DNA of 64,000 nucleotides. It comes from Aphelocoma coerulescens. Its lineage: Eukaryota; Chordata; Aves; Passeriformes; Corvidae. Where the stretch lies: the NCBI RefSeq assembly GCF_041296385.1, contig NW_027184085.1:57756109-57820108 (forward strand). Reading direction: 5' to 3'. The translations under genes and the position numbers were made by a program. Shown here piece by piece: positions 25,691 to 38,000 of this stretch; positions within the stretch are counted from its first letter, which is position 1; the number at the start of each line of letters is the position of its first letter. The notes below the pieces were generated by a model. That model saw only the letters and a program-made list of their open reading frames with translations. It searched no databases and was not told the origin of the DNA.

Positions 25691-27499
25691 TTCACTTGCT
25701 TTAGATGTAAGGCGACCTACTTTAATAAAAGCTGAGTATTTCATTTTTTCTGGTTTTCCTGGTTTTGTCTGGTTTACCTGTTTTTCCCTTATGCAAGGAA
25801 AGAAGTGAAACTTGGCCATACACATACAGCATCATGTCCTGTCCTAAAATGAGGTTAAGAATGACAGCTATGGACAAGACTGTGTGCTCCAACATTTCTT
25901 GCTTCATATTGCTTGCTGGAGAATTTTCCCATCTTATCCTTGTGGATCTAGTGACTCATCCTTGTACATCTAGCTGAAACAGGTGTGTTTTGCTTCACAA
26001 ATAATAGTTCAGCTTTACTTTGACTCTAAACTGCAATGATATTTGGGAATAGTCTCTTCCTGTTAAATTAGGCAGTCAACTAAAGTAACTAGTGCTTTTG
26101 TTTGTATTTTGGAAATGGTTTGTACTGACTAAAAGTCTGGAATGGCAGAGCCACCAGCTGTGTCATCCTTCATTGGCAAATTGTGGGAATCACAGTAGTA
26201 TGAACCAATGGAGGAATCATGTCCATGAAGCTGGGATGGAGGTGATGGAGGCTGATAGAATGGCTTAGTAGAGATGCACACTTGGGTGCGCTATTGCAAA
26301 GAGTAGCCAGAGGAAAAAGAACTGATGGAAAAAAATAAAATATGCAATACCTTATGCCCCCAAAAAGATGAACAGTTCAGAACAAATTTGTATTTTGGAT
26401 AACCACAACTGAGCCAAGAGCATAGAATCATCCTGATGAGAAATCACAGACCTTCAGATTGAATGGAGCTCCAGAAAAAACCTGGTACCATTTACAGGTA
26501 TAATTAAAGATTTATATAGAATTTTGTCTGGTTTCAACTATATAAAAATTCTTGAATTTAATTTAGACTGGGGACATTTCAAGATATAATTGTTTGAGAG
26601 TTAAAGACACTCTTCTGATAACTTATTAATTTGAATTGAATAAGTTGTATAGGTGAAGACTAAGTGAAATATAAATACTACCAGCATAAATATAGATACT
26701 ATCAGCCTTGCAAAATTCTGTTTGTCTGCTTATACATGATAAGTAATTTGCTATTATATGCATGTTATTTTGATGTGAAAATAAGTTATAAATAGTTTTT
26801 ACATCAATGAGTATGATGCAAGTATAAAGGGGAATTTATGTGGGTGTAGTTACTCATTCACATTATCACTTGTCTTGCATGCCAAGGCTAACATCCTTTC
26901 TTTCTCGAACACTTCTAGACATATAATGGTTGCAAGTTATTTAAACCCTAATTCTCCCCTCAACTCACGTAACATGCTGTACCTTAAACAACACAGCACT
27001 TCCTACTTTTGTGCTGGGCTACAGGGTTAGTTAGTTAAAAAGAAGGCTGTCACCCATGGAGCTATTTTCACCATATAGTGCAGTATCTTCTAGTAGTTAT
27101 GTCCACAGAGCTGGAGAGAGCTGACCATATGTTGCCCACCTTCTTGTGCGCTACATTTAGGATACTGCTTTGCACCTATTCTCTTGTACTGTTTTAGCTC
27201 ATCTTCAGCTCTCTGTTTAAAATTGCTTTGCATATATGGTTTCTTAAATACACTTAAAACACTTTTTAACAGAAAAGTATTTGCACTCTTCAATCTCTAG
27301 TGGGCTTTCTGTTCTTAGTTAAATAAATCGTAACACTTAGAAATGAGCCTAGAGTGCAAAATTCTGTTAAAAATATATTTTAGAAGTATATTGAAAATCT
27401 CTGCTTGAGTATAAATTTGGTGCTACAATTTGAAAAATCAAATTAGTTGATCTTACACATACATGTGACCCTGGAGCTATGAGGAGAGTAGCAAAAATC
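25691..27499. other. Intergenic stretch, nothing recognised
   Basis: AT-rich sequence without a recognisable gene or repeat. Open frames are short and without motifs. Confidence 0.45.
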
Positions 27500-28290
27500 A
27501 TTCCTGAAGGGTGAAGGAATCCAGGAAGGCTGGGTGTCCTTTAAAAAGAAACTGTTAAATACTCAGAAACAGGCTGTCCAAATATGTAGAAAGACAAGTT
27601 GTGGGGAGAAAAAGACAAGTTTGGTTAAACATAGAAGTTAGGATACCACTTAGGGGAAAAAAGAGAATCTACCATGTCTGGAAGGGGGGGTCAGGTAGCT
27701 TGGGAGAACTATAAGGATGTCCTGAGGTCATACAAGGAGAAGGTTAGAAGGGCCAAAACTCAACAAGAATTTGATTTGGAAGCTATGGTTAAAGATAACA
27801 AAAAAGTTTCTATAAATACATTAGCAGAAAAGGAGGCTCAAGGAGAGTCTCCATCATTTGTTGATAGCAGAGTGTACTATAGGGACAGGGGATGAGGAAA
27901 AGGCAAAGGTGCTTAATGCCTTCTTTGCCTCAGTCTTTAGTATCAAAACCAGTTGTTCTCAAGATACCCAGCTCCCTGAGATGGAAATTGGTGATGGGGA
28001 GATCAGGGAAGCCTCCACAATCCAGGAGGAAATGGTAAGTGACCTTCTGTGCCTCCTGGAAGGAGGTTGTGGTGAGGTGGGGATCAGTCTCTCGTACTAT
28101 GCCTGCAGTGAGAGGACCAGAAGAAATGGCCTTAAACTGAGACAAGGGAGATTCAGATTAGAGATCAGAAAAAAATCTTTCCCTGTCAGGCACTGGAATA
28201 GGTTGCCCAGGGAGGTGATGGAGTCACCATCCCTGGAGGTGTTTAAGAGGATCTGGTGCTGGGTGTACTCCTGGACAAACATGAAGATTA
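27500..28290 (+). mobile_element. CR1 LINE with large internal deletion
   Basis: The left part (27500 to about 28040) is CR1 ORF2 sequence between the endonuclease and reverse-transcriptase domains. Fragments such as RRAKTQQEFDLEAMVKDNKK (from 27752) and [19 protein letters not shown] (from about 27894) can be read, with a frameshift between them near 27890. At about 28040 the sequence jumps to the CR1 3' region ('gcctcctggaaggaggttg', 'ttgcccagggaggtgatgg'). The catalytic reverse-transcriptase region is therefore absent. The element is dead: 5'-truncated, frameshifted and internally deleted. Confidence 0.8.
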
Positions 28291-29734
28291 CTGAAGGAAA
28301 GGCAAAGTAACACATACTTTTCTAACCATTTTCATGCATTAGGTCTCCTTCAGAGTCATGTAGTTTGTCATGGATTTGGATTGTTCTGAAGTATGTAGAC
28401 ACATAACAAATAATCTGCCTATAACCACTGCTGGAATAGCTCTTTATTTTCAATTTAAACTACAAGAGCCTCTCACTTTGAACTCAAAGACACTGATGTG
28501 CCTTAGATAACCACTCCCTCTACGTGGCACATGATACAGCCTCTTTTGTACTCTGGCTATGGATCTACCTAGAAAAACTTAGGGTATGATTCCTTGTAGC
28601 TAGTATGCTAATAGTCACTGTGTATCTTTAGCTGTAGGACAACCAGGAGTTCTAACCCCTTTTAGTGTTACCATGTTATATAAAAGCCAGATTCCAGGAT
28701 GTGGACATTTCCACTAAAACCTACCAGAATGTCTGTTAAATCTGGCAGACAGATTATTTTGGGAGCACTACGAAGTTATTTTAGACAAATTCTTTAGTCT
28801 AAACAGCCAGTTTAAAGTCACATCCCATCAGAAGTTAAAGACTTTTTTTACTCCTGGGAGGTCTTGGAACCACCAACATACCTCCTGGACAGTTTGGGAT
28901 CTGAATGGAATTATCTTCAAATGTAGATTAATAAATAACATAGCTAAAAGAAAAGTGAAGTTTCAAGAATGTCCCAATATTTTGGCTTTCACAACAACAC
29001 TGTGTCTGCATGTTTGTGAGAGTGTACGAATTTGTGAGATCCAAAACTGCTTAAATTATTGTAGATCTTCATGCAGGTTTTCTAACAGAGCAAATAACTG
29101 GGGATTTGATAAATTTAAAATGCTGATTTTGCATTATAAAACACAGGGTCTTGTCATTCAAAGGAGGAAAATCTGGGATGACTCACTACTATGTAGACTC
29201 TGCTATGTCTCAGTTACACCCATAGGCTTGCTGATGTGACCCTTATGAAGCTGCCCTTGCAAGACACTTGGCTTGCTCACTGTCACACTTCCATTCCTGG
29301 GAGAGTCTTCCCTCAGGTGTGGGCCTTCAAAGTCTCTTTTACTACTTCAGCATTCTCATTTCACAGAAACAGGAGAGCAGGTCAGAGAATAACTTTCTCA
29401 ATGAAATTTACTGTACATTTTATATATGCATACACACATGCATAAAATACCCACAAAAGAAATGTGTGTATAAATAAGATAGTGTTGTGCCCTCTACATT
29501 ACTCAGAAGTAGTAAATTCACAAGGTAATTATATGCTAGTGAGAAAAACCATTTTAGTGTAAACTTGGCCATGGTCATATTTTTGAGTACTAAAAAATAT
29601 CTCCCTATTCCCTTTCTCTGCACCGGTTATGACTTTTAATCTCTGTTGTTCCTCTGAAAACATCAGCTTTCTCCTCTATGAAATGAAAGGTCCTATTCTG
29701 AAGAACAACCTCATCAAATTAAAACTTTGGAAAC

Positions 29735-29880
29735 TTAATATTAAGAAAAATTATCTACTACAAGAGTTGTGAAACACTTGAACAGACCCAGAAAGCAAGT
29801 GGAATCTTCATCCCTGGAGATACTCAGAACCTGCCTGGGCACTGACCTGAGCAAGCTGCTGAAACCGGCTTCATGTGTTT
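29735..29880 (+). mobile_element. Degraded CR1 LINE 3' fragment
   Basis: The order 'gttgtgaaacacttgaaca', 'ggaatcttcatccctggag', 'gatactcagaacctgcctg' matches the CR1 3' region in plus orientation. It is strongly diverged and lacks a clear terminal repeat. Confidence 0.55.
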
Positions 29881-32800
29881 CATGAAGAAACATACACCTT
29901 TGCCCTCTGAGGAATCCCTGCCTGTAATGATCTACTATCTCACAACAGCTTCCTTTTGTTGCAAGTATTTAAGGCAGGATGTTACCAAAATCTTTTTTTA
30001 GAAAAGATTCAAGAATTGTGTGCATGGCTGTAAGCAGGCGTTGCAGACAGGTGCTGCAGCAGCACAGGGAGCAAAGAGCTCACAGGTCTGACTCCAGTGA
30101 AACCTCTTAGCCTGCTACCTGCATGCTGATGAGGAGCCGCTCGTGCTACCTGAAAAAAATGTGTTCATGAGTGATATATTCAACTGGCGAAGGCAAAAAA
30201 TCTGTCCAGGGAGTGCTTAATGTTCCATTTTAGATATATTAAACCTGAAAAATTACCAGAGGAAACCAGGAGAGGGCAATGAGCACACGGAATATTTGCT
30301 GATAGCTAGAAAGGCCCAAGTTACTGAGTGGTATGCCATTTTTTTTCTTTTTTACCAAGGGATAAATATTTATTTGCACCATCACTGGTTCTGAAGAAGC
30401 TACAGTTCTGGGGTTAAATATTACCGCATTACATCCAATAGGTCTAAGGGTCTCTCAAAACAAAACAAAGGTTTCCTCATCCATCTTGCTAAAATAGAAA
30501 ACAGTTCAGAATTGCTGCTGAGAATTTCCTCTTGTGCTAAATGGAAGAATGTGTTCAACTGGAAAAATTCCCAGAATTAATGCCACAGAAATTTGCATTA
30601 GAAAACAACAAAAACACTCCACCCCAACAATCAGCATTTAGAAGTGGAAAACCCATTGAAAAAGATCTGTTCTAAGAAATTGCTTTCACAACAATCTTCA
30701 CATGAATGCAGTCTTGAGTTGCTTCTTTCCCAGCACATACTCTTTTTAAGAAACCTATTTAGTTCATTTTCATCTCTTTCAGGAGGTTTAACTTTTGGTG
30801 AACTCTGAAAAATCTGTGTGTTCATTAACAAAAGGAGGACAGCATTTGTTTGGTTTCCTCAGAAAAAAAAAATGCTTGATGCTCTATGTGTTGCTGTTAA
30901 GTCCACTGCAGACATAAACAACAATAAATTGTCCTGCTGGATTGAGCCATATAATTTTCTTAGTTTTCTTTGACAGGATACTCCCTTTAAGAAGACAGGG
31001 TAACTGTTAACTTCAAAGATGCTGTAATAAAAAAAAAAAAAAAGTTGCTTCAGCAGAAACAAAAATAACCCTCTCCAAAAGCAAATGAATAAGGTACATC
31101 ATTATTCTCAGGTATAAACAAGTGCAGAGGTTTAAACTGGAGGTTTTTTATAGCTGAATTGGAAATATGTTCCACCAAAAAAAAAATCCTTCAGAAGCTC
31201 GAGTCCTGATTTTTTATTTTTCAACCTTAGTAATTTAGGTGGCGTGTGTTGGATTCTGTTTTTGTCCTAAAGGTATTGGTTTAATATTTTATAACATAAT
31301 ATTTAAAGTCCTGAGGAATTCGGAATACTTTCAGTATCCACGGGAGCAAACAAACACATATTGCCTGCATACCTAATAGTCTAGTGGTTTACTGCAGTGA
31401 GAAACTGCCCACCACCACATTTTATGGTTTAACCTCAATGCTTAGTTTTTTATGGGTTCAGATGAGTTGGGTTCATGCTTCTCCAGGATATTGTTTTCTC
31501 ACACTTAACCGACACAGTTTGCTCACTGCTTGGAACATCCTTCTGACGTTTTAAATACCTGTTTATAAAAACATGATTGCATGGGATATGAATAACAACA
31601 TGACCATTCCTCTGGTCACAGAAAATGACTGAATTAAATCTTACGTTCTTCAAGAGGGCAAAATTTATTGTTTATGAGAGAATTACTTTTACAATTGGGG
31701 TGCTGCCACAGGGAGAAAAATAAATATGAAGGCAGATTTGTCTCAATGGTAGTTTAAAACCTAGAGATAAGAGATGCTCTCCCAATGCTACACAGTCACC
31801 AGTGATTCAAAAGAACAGGAAAGAATGTACCAGTAATCTCTATATTTATTTTCAGGCTTTTTGGGAGAAGTACTTTTCAGTAAGGATTTCGTCACATAGA
31901 GGTGGAGGTGCAGCAGACAGTCATGGGTGCACAGGACTCAGTGGGACTGGACAGGCAAGACAGGACCACCTGGGCCACACTAACTGCAGTAGAAATCTCT
32001 CCCTTGTTTCAGGCCTGTTTGCTATGTTTTGACCCCAGTTTCTGCAGGTATGGGATACAGTTTACCTGACATCTTTTAAACCTGGGCAAAAGCTGCAAAT
32101 CATGATGTAAGACTAAATATGTGGAGCCCTGTGGTCCCCCAGTACCAGGCTTTTTTTGAGAAGTCCCTCCATCCAGTATGCCTCTTGACTACAATGTGGA
32201 TCCCAAATGTAGTTTTAGAAACTCCAGCTATGATAATGTGTTCTGAATATAAATTTTGAATGGTGAAGGAATTTGAATTTTTCAAGCGATGCAATAATCA
32301 TTCTGATCCTAGCGTTCAGCAAGCAAAAGCCATGTAACAAAAGAGAAGACTTAGCAATTTGTCCTAATTAATGTGTCTGATGACTCCTTGGGAAAAAGAC
32401 ATCAGACTGTGTTCAGGTGCATGGATACAAAAACTTCCCAAAATGCTTCCAGGGAGTAAGTGGATCTCTTCCTCCCTACTGACACTTACTAGTGGTTTGC
32501 TTAGCCCAGTATCACTCCATCATTTGGCAGGAAGAATGCAAAGTTAGATAAATACATTTTCAGCCCAACAGAGGCTGCATCCAAAGCTGCTCCTTTACAG
32601 CAACTTGCCCCTTTCTCAGTTAGAAACCCAGGGAATAGATAATAGCAGGGGTCATTTCAGAAGGTGTTTCAAAGCTGCTGCAGCACTTCAGCACAACCCT
32701 AATCCTCCTTCATGAAGCAAGCAGCCAGGAGGGAAAAGTGAGGGACCTTATAAAGATGAGACAACAAGAACAGTAAACAAAACTTTGCTTTCTTTTTCTT

Positions 32801-32937
32801 AATTTTCCAGTCAATACTTTTCATGCTTAAAACATTTTCATTCATGCTTGTGTTAACAGATGTTTTCTTAGTGCAGGTGCTGTCCTAAATGACAATTTCA
32901 GTGGAGGTGTTCAAATTATAAACAAGGCATAGTTTGG

Positions 32938-32980
32938 GGGTTTTTTTGTTTGTTTTGTTTTGTTCGTTTTGTTTTGTAGG
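32938..32980. repeat. T-rich TTTTG simple repeat
   Basis: Successive TTTG and TTTTG units with one C interruption. Could be the reverse complement of a retroelement A-rich tail, but no element is recognisable beside it. Confidence 0.7.
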
Positions 32981-33645
32981 GAAGGGAAAAAAGTATTGCA
33001 TCAGCTGACTTTGGGATGTGGTGTGCTCTCTATCATTTGACCTCTTTAATCCAAGACTGTCTTTCTAAAAAAGATATCTTAGCTCAGAGACTAATTATGA
33101 TCTTTATGCAGAAATTACTGGGTGAAATTCCATTGCCTGTATTATGCATAACATCAGACTGTACAGGTCCTTCTTGGCTTTAAAGTTCTGTAAATCCAAA
33201 TTCTAACACATATAATCTTACTTAGAGATTTCCCCAGGGATTTCTTTAAAAGAATGTTTTGTTTTCTTTCTGTCAACACTACTCATTTACACTACTGCAA
33301 CGGAGTTAACTTGCTCTTCCTCAGTGTTGTGCAAAGATCGGTCATGGGAGAGATATGCTTTTGAATCTTTCATGATGTTCTGCAAACCAAAGTTGCTTCT
33401 TGCTGTTTTTTGGTCTTTGGCAAATACTAACCTGCAAGAACAGTGCAGTAGTGATGGAAAGGCAAGTAGAAGTTTGAGAAATACAGTACCTTGCCCTTCT
33501 TAACTCAGGACTTTTAGATTGTGCTCTGGTTTGACTTCCTATATGTTCAAGCTTTAATTAACCAAAGTTTTACAACAGAATTGTGCTAGTAACCATTATA
33601 ATTTTAATGAGCAGAAAGCTCATGTCTAAAGCCAGACATACAATA

Positions 33646-34135
33646 GTTCTGGGCACCGCAATATAAGAATGGCATTGAGGTGTTAGAGAGTGTCCAAAGG
33701 AGGGCACGAGGATGGGGAAGGGCCTTGAGGGGAAGCCGTGTGAGGAGTGGCTGAGGTCACTTGGTCTGTTCAGCCTGGAGAGGAGGAGACTGCAGTTCTG
33801 CATCTTCCTCGTGAGAAGGAAGAGAGGCAGACACTGATCTCTTCTCTGTGGTGAGCAGTGACAGAACCCAAGGGAATGGCCTGAAGTTGTGTCAGGGGAG
33901 GTTTAGGTTGGATATCAGGAAAAGGTTCTTCACCCAGAGGGTGACTGGGCACAGAACAGGCTCCTGTGGGAAGCGGTCAGAGCATCAAGCCTGACAGAGT
34001 TCAAGAAACATTTGGTCAATACTCTCAGGCACATGGTGTGAACTCTTGGAGTGTCCTGTGCAGAGCCAGGAGGTAGACTTGATGATCCTGATGGGTCCCT
34101 TCCAACTCAGCATATTCTGTGATTTTATGATTCTC
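33646..34135 (+). mobile_element. CR1 LINE 3' end, young subfamily
   Basis: A plus-strand, 5'-truncated CR1. It shares the order and most bases of the copy at 24851-25360, for example 'cttggtctgttcagcctgg', 'tatcaggaaaaggttcttc' and 'cctgatgggtcccttcca', and ends in the repeat TTCTGTGATTTTATGATTCT. Non-coding. Confidence 0.85.
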
Positions 34136-35905
34136 TGAAATAAATGTGGAAAATACAACACCTGAAGGAATTTTCATTCTTTAAAAAGTCCATCACAGGA
34201 CACATAAAAACATGTTAAATGCTCTACCCTCAGCTGCAAAGTCTCACTCTGGTGTAACTCAATTAATTTTCACAAGAGTTGTTCACTAGAACTCAGTATT
34301 ATCCACAAATCTTTTAAAGGGAATCCAGACATACCGTATTCCTTTCGTGTCTAGGGGGGAAACATCTGCTTCTGGAACCATTCAGTAAACTTTATTCTTG
34401 TCAAGCAGCATCTTTGCTTCTTAAACTTGACAATGCTTAATCAGGTTCTGTCTTTCTACATGGTCTCTTCTGCTGATGTGATTCCTACAGCAGCCCTATA
34501 GCAGTTTCTGTAGTCTCTGCTCTTCATTACTCAAGAAGTCCATGACAGTGAGTAAAACAAAGCAACTAAGTCAAGATTTTTGTATTCATTATTGATTCCT
34601 GGTGACTCTTTGGAAAAACTCTTTCTGGCTTCCCGAACAAAGACTTCACTGAAGCAGGCACAGAAACCTCCACTTGGAAAAGCAGAAAACCTTGGAGCAG
34701 GCACACGTCCCTACAGCCCTTTCAGACTGTTGTGCTGGAAGGTGTAGTCTTTCATACTACAACTGGTAAGACACCCCATTCTGCAGAACAGCTGCCCCCC
34801 TCCTGAGTTCCCCATAACAAAGGAGGGAGGTTATCATTAAATCTCCCAAAGGTTAGGGTTGTGTGTGGGTTTTTTTGATGGTCTATATAGATCCAGGAAT
34901 TTGATTTTGTTCAAGATATGCAGGGAAATTGTACTTGTACCTAGAGACAATGTTATATAGATAGATGCATACAGAAAGTTTTGTTTAACAAGAGCAAGTA
35001 CAGAAAGAAATTACCATGGTAAAACTAGACCAAAAGAAAAAACACCATGGGTCTAACTGTATATTTATTGGGGAGGATAAGTAAGAGGTTTAATTGTTCC
35101 TGGTTTTCCCCATCTCATGTCCTCACATCATGCTCCTGTGTCACCACACAGATAACTCATACAAACCCAGCCACTGTGTGAAACCACAGCTTTTCGCCAG
35201 TGCTTTCCATGCTACAGAGAAATCAGTGTTGCACCAGACTCAAGGCTGTTGTCTGTGCACTCTCTCAGCCCATTGCCTGTCCTTTTGTGGGCCTGATTAG
35301 CAGTGTCAGACCAGTGCCTCACCTGAGGCTATCATACCACCCAGACATAACACAGGGAGACAAGTCAGCTGGAGAGATGGGGAAGGCAGGAGCCACCTGT
35401 CACTCAATGTGGAGCTGAATGTACATACTTTTGAATAAAGTACCTCTTTTCACAGAAATTTCTGTTTGACTACATGACATTGAATGTTGAGATTATCTTG
35501 AACGCTTTGAAATTACACACATAAGAGCAGTTTAAATCAATTACTGTGTGAGGCTTCAACTCAGAATAAACCTAGTGAAATCAGGTTGGCCTACCATGAC
35601 AGGTTCTGAGCTTGCCCGCAAAGAATGGTCTTCAATTAGGAGCTTCTCGAGTCTGTTCACTGTGAGGGAAAAAAAGTATTTAACATCAAGTTTATTTCAG
35701 TTCATTAAAGCCAAACATATTCTTTCTAAGTATACACTTTTCTTCTACTCTTAGTTGGTAAAGCAAATATTACAGTAATTGCCCTAATATACCTTCAACA
35801 TATTTTTATAAACATTCCTTTCAAGCTAACTGCATGATGTAATGTTTTACTTCAAATACTTTCCCCAGTCACTAAGAATATCTAAAGTGAAATCTGATAA
35901 TTATG
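34136..35905. other. Intergenic stretch, nothing recognised
   Basis: No gene recognised. A segment at 35026-35052 resembles 36564-36590 on the other side of the LTR at 35906-36451. Confidence 0.4.
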
Positions 35906-36451
35906 TGTGGATGAATATCGCAGGGGGTCCGATGCTGGTCAGCACCGGTGTGCTGTGACCTTCCTAGAGAGTGTCCTGCAGGGAACAGCTCTGCCAGGGG
36001 CGGTGGCAGGCCTCCCTGGGCAGCAGGTGATGTCAGCAAGTGCAGCAACTTCTCTGCTATAAGTGATTCCAGCTCTTGTGATTCAGCTCTTTGTGAAATC
36101 ACCCAAGGCAAACTTGGGATAGAGAGACAGGAGCCTCGCACAGCAGCTCCACAGGGGTAGCTTTTATTGTCCAGCAGCCTCTGTGAAGGGGAGGCCAGGG
36201 ACAAGAACTCCCTCTGAGGGGCCCAAACAGGGAGCTTTTATGGGAAAGGCAGGGGGTGGGATAGAAACCAAGTGGCCAACTGGGTACAGGCTGTTACCAT
36301 ATAGAAACAAGGCATGCTGGAGGTGGTTCAGTTTGTCACCATGACCCAGAGGAAGGTTGCTCATCTCTGGGGAGAGTCTTTTTGCCCTCAGACCTCTCTC
36401 CTCCAAGGGAGTGCAGAGGGCTCTTGTGCCAAAGGCTGACAGCCCTCCACA
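35906..36451 (-). mobile_element. Endogenous retrovirus LTR, minus strand
   Basis: The element reads TGTGGATG at the left edge and CCTCCACA at the right edge, a 6-bp inverted terminal repeat (TGTGGA/TCCACA). On the minus strand the retroviral order is present: a long U3, a TATA-like CATAAAAGC (complement of about 36236-36244), a poly(A) signal AATAAAAGC about 75 bp further on (complement of about 36160-36168), then U5. No internal retroviral genes adjoin it, so it is a solo LTR. A matching target duplication is not evident (left flank TTATG, right flank GATGA). Confidence 0.65.
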
Positions 36452-37190
36452 GATGAAAACAGGGATCAGATTAGGAAGGTATTTCAAAAAGGATCTACTA
36501 TAAAGCAGAATAGTAAAAGAGTTCATAATATTGGTATGTAAGACAAAATATTATGATGAAATTTAGACCAAAGGGAAAACCACCATGGGTGTTTTATTTG
36601 AGTCAGAATTGCTGAGTGTCAACTCTGTTCAATAACACACACAGCTGCATGAGGGTTTTCACATGTTCTAAATGTCGCATTTGTTCAATGCAGCATTCTG
36701 TATTCAGGGCTGCTCTTCATATTGCAGCAGTGGCCAAAAGTAGTAGTCAGACTCAGTGCCCTACTGTGAGCACCACTGAGCTGACACACAGGAAGCCATG
36801 GTCCCTGCCCTGGGGAGCTTACAACTGTCTTGAGAAAGGACATAACAATTGGAAAAAAAATAAGAGTAGCGAGGAGGAAAGATAACAGAACCAAGATCCT
36901 GTACTTGATAGGATGAGAATCTGAACAACAAACAACTTCTCAATAGGTTTAGTGTTCTCTTCATCTTATAAGGAAGGTAAATAAATAAAGTCAGTTTTTC
37001 CCAAGACTTATTCAATTATATACTACTTATTTCAATCTTCTTAAAGTAGTTTAATTAGTTATGCCTAGACAAAAAAATGCTCAGAAGCCAAGAAATGTTC
37101 ACCAGTCCAGACTATCACTTCAGGCAAACTGGCATATCTCTACTCTTATATGTAAGTTGGTTTGTTTCAGGGTTGGAATTACGTCTATTT
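36452..37190. other. Intergenic stretch, nothing recognised
   Basis: Short AT-rich interval between an LTR and a CR1. No coding or RNA signal was recognised. Confidence 0.45.
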
Positions 37191-38000
37191 TCACAGAATC
37201 ATAGAATGGTTTAGATTGGAGGGGACCTTCAAAGATCATCTAGTTCCAACCACCCTGATATGGGCAGGGACACCTTCACTAAACCAGGTTGCTCCAAGCT
37301 GATCCAATCTGGCCTTGAACCTTTCCAGCGATGGGGCATCCACAGCTTCTCTGGGCATCCTCTTACCACCAGCATTGTAAAATAATTTCTTGCCTGTATC
37401 TAACCTAAATCTACCTGCTTTCAGTTTAAAAATGTTCCTCCTTGTTCTCTCACTACAAGCTTCAGTAAAAAGTCTCCCGCCATCTTTATTATAAGCCACC
37501 TCTATAAACTAAGAGGCTGCTAGATGGTCCCCTTGGAGCCTTCTGTTCCCTAGGCTGAACAACCCCAGCACTCTCAGCCTGTCTTCATAAGCAGGTCCTC
37601 CAGCCCTCTGATCATTTTTGTGGCCTGCTGCAACAGGTCCATATCTTTCTTGTGCTGAGGACCCCAGAGCTGGACATAGTACTCCAGGTGGGATCTCAGG
37701 AGAACAGAGTGGAGGAGCACCTTCTCTCCAGCAAAGGAAACTGCACCATTCAGAAAACTTCCTGAGGGTGCATTCAATACTACTGTCTGTGTCATTAGTA
37801 AAGATACTGAGCACCAAATATGGACCCTTGAGGGACCCTTGTTACTGATCACCATTTGGACACTGAGCTGTTGATGGCAACTCTTTGGATTTTGCCCTTG
37901 GTGAAGCCTTGGTGAAGCCATGTTGGCTGCCTCTGATGAACTCCCTGTCATCCACATGCACTGACAGATCATCCAGGAGGATGCACTAGGTATGTTTATG
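37191..38000 (-). mobile_element. CR1 LINE 3' end, minus strand
   Basis: It begins at TCACAGAATCATAGAATGG, the complement of the CR1 terminal repeat. It continues with 'aggggaccttcaaagatca', 'ggccttgaacctttccagc', 'tgctgaggaccccagagct' and 'ccatgttggctgcctctga', which lead back into the end of ORF2. About 810 bp, 5'-truncated and interrupted by stops and frameshifts. Confidence 0.88.

Larger units (their letters stand above)
28291..33645. other. Intergenic stretch with minor repeats
   Basis: No gene recognised. It contains a degraded CR1 piece (29735-29880), a run of 15 A at 31029-31043 and a T-rich TTTTG repeat at 32938-32980. Open frames are short and unconvincing. Confidence 0.45.

Noticed and set aside
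27674..28310. Two adjacent plus-strand frames that look protein-like
   Set aside because: They are CR1 ORF2 pieces separated by a frameshift, followed by CR1 3' sequence.
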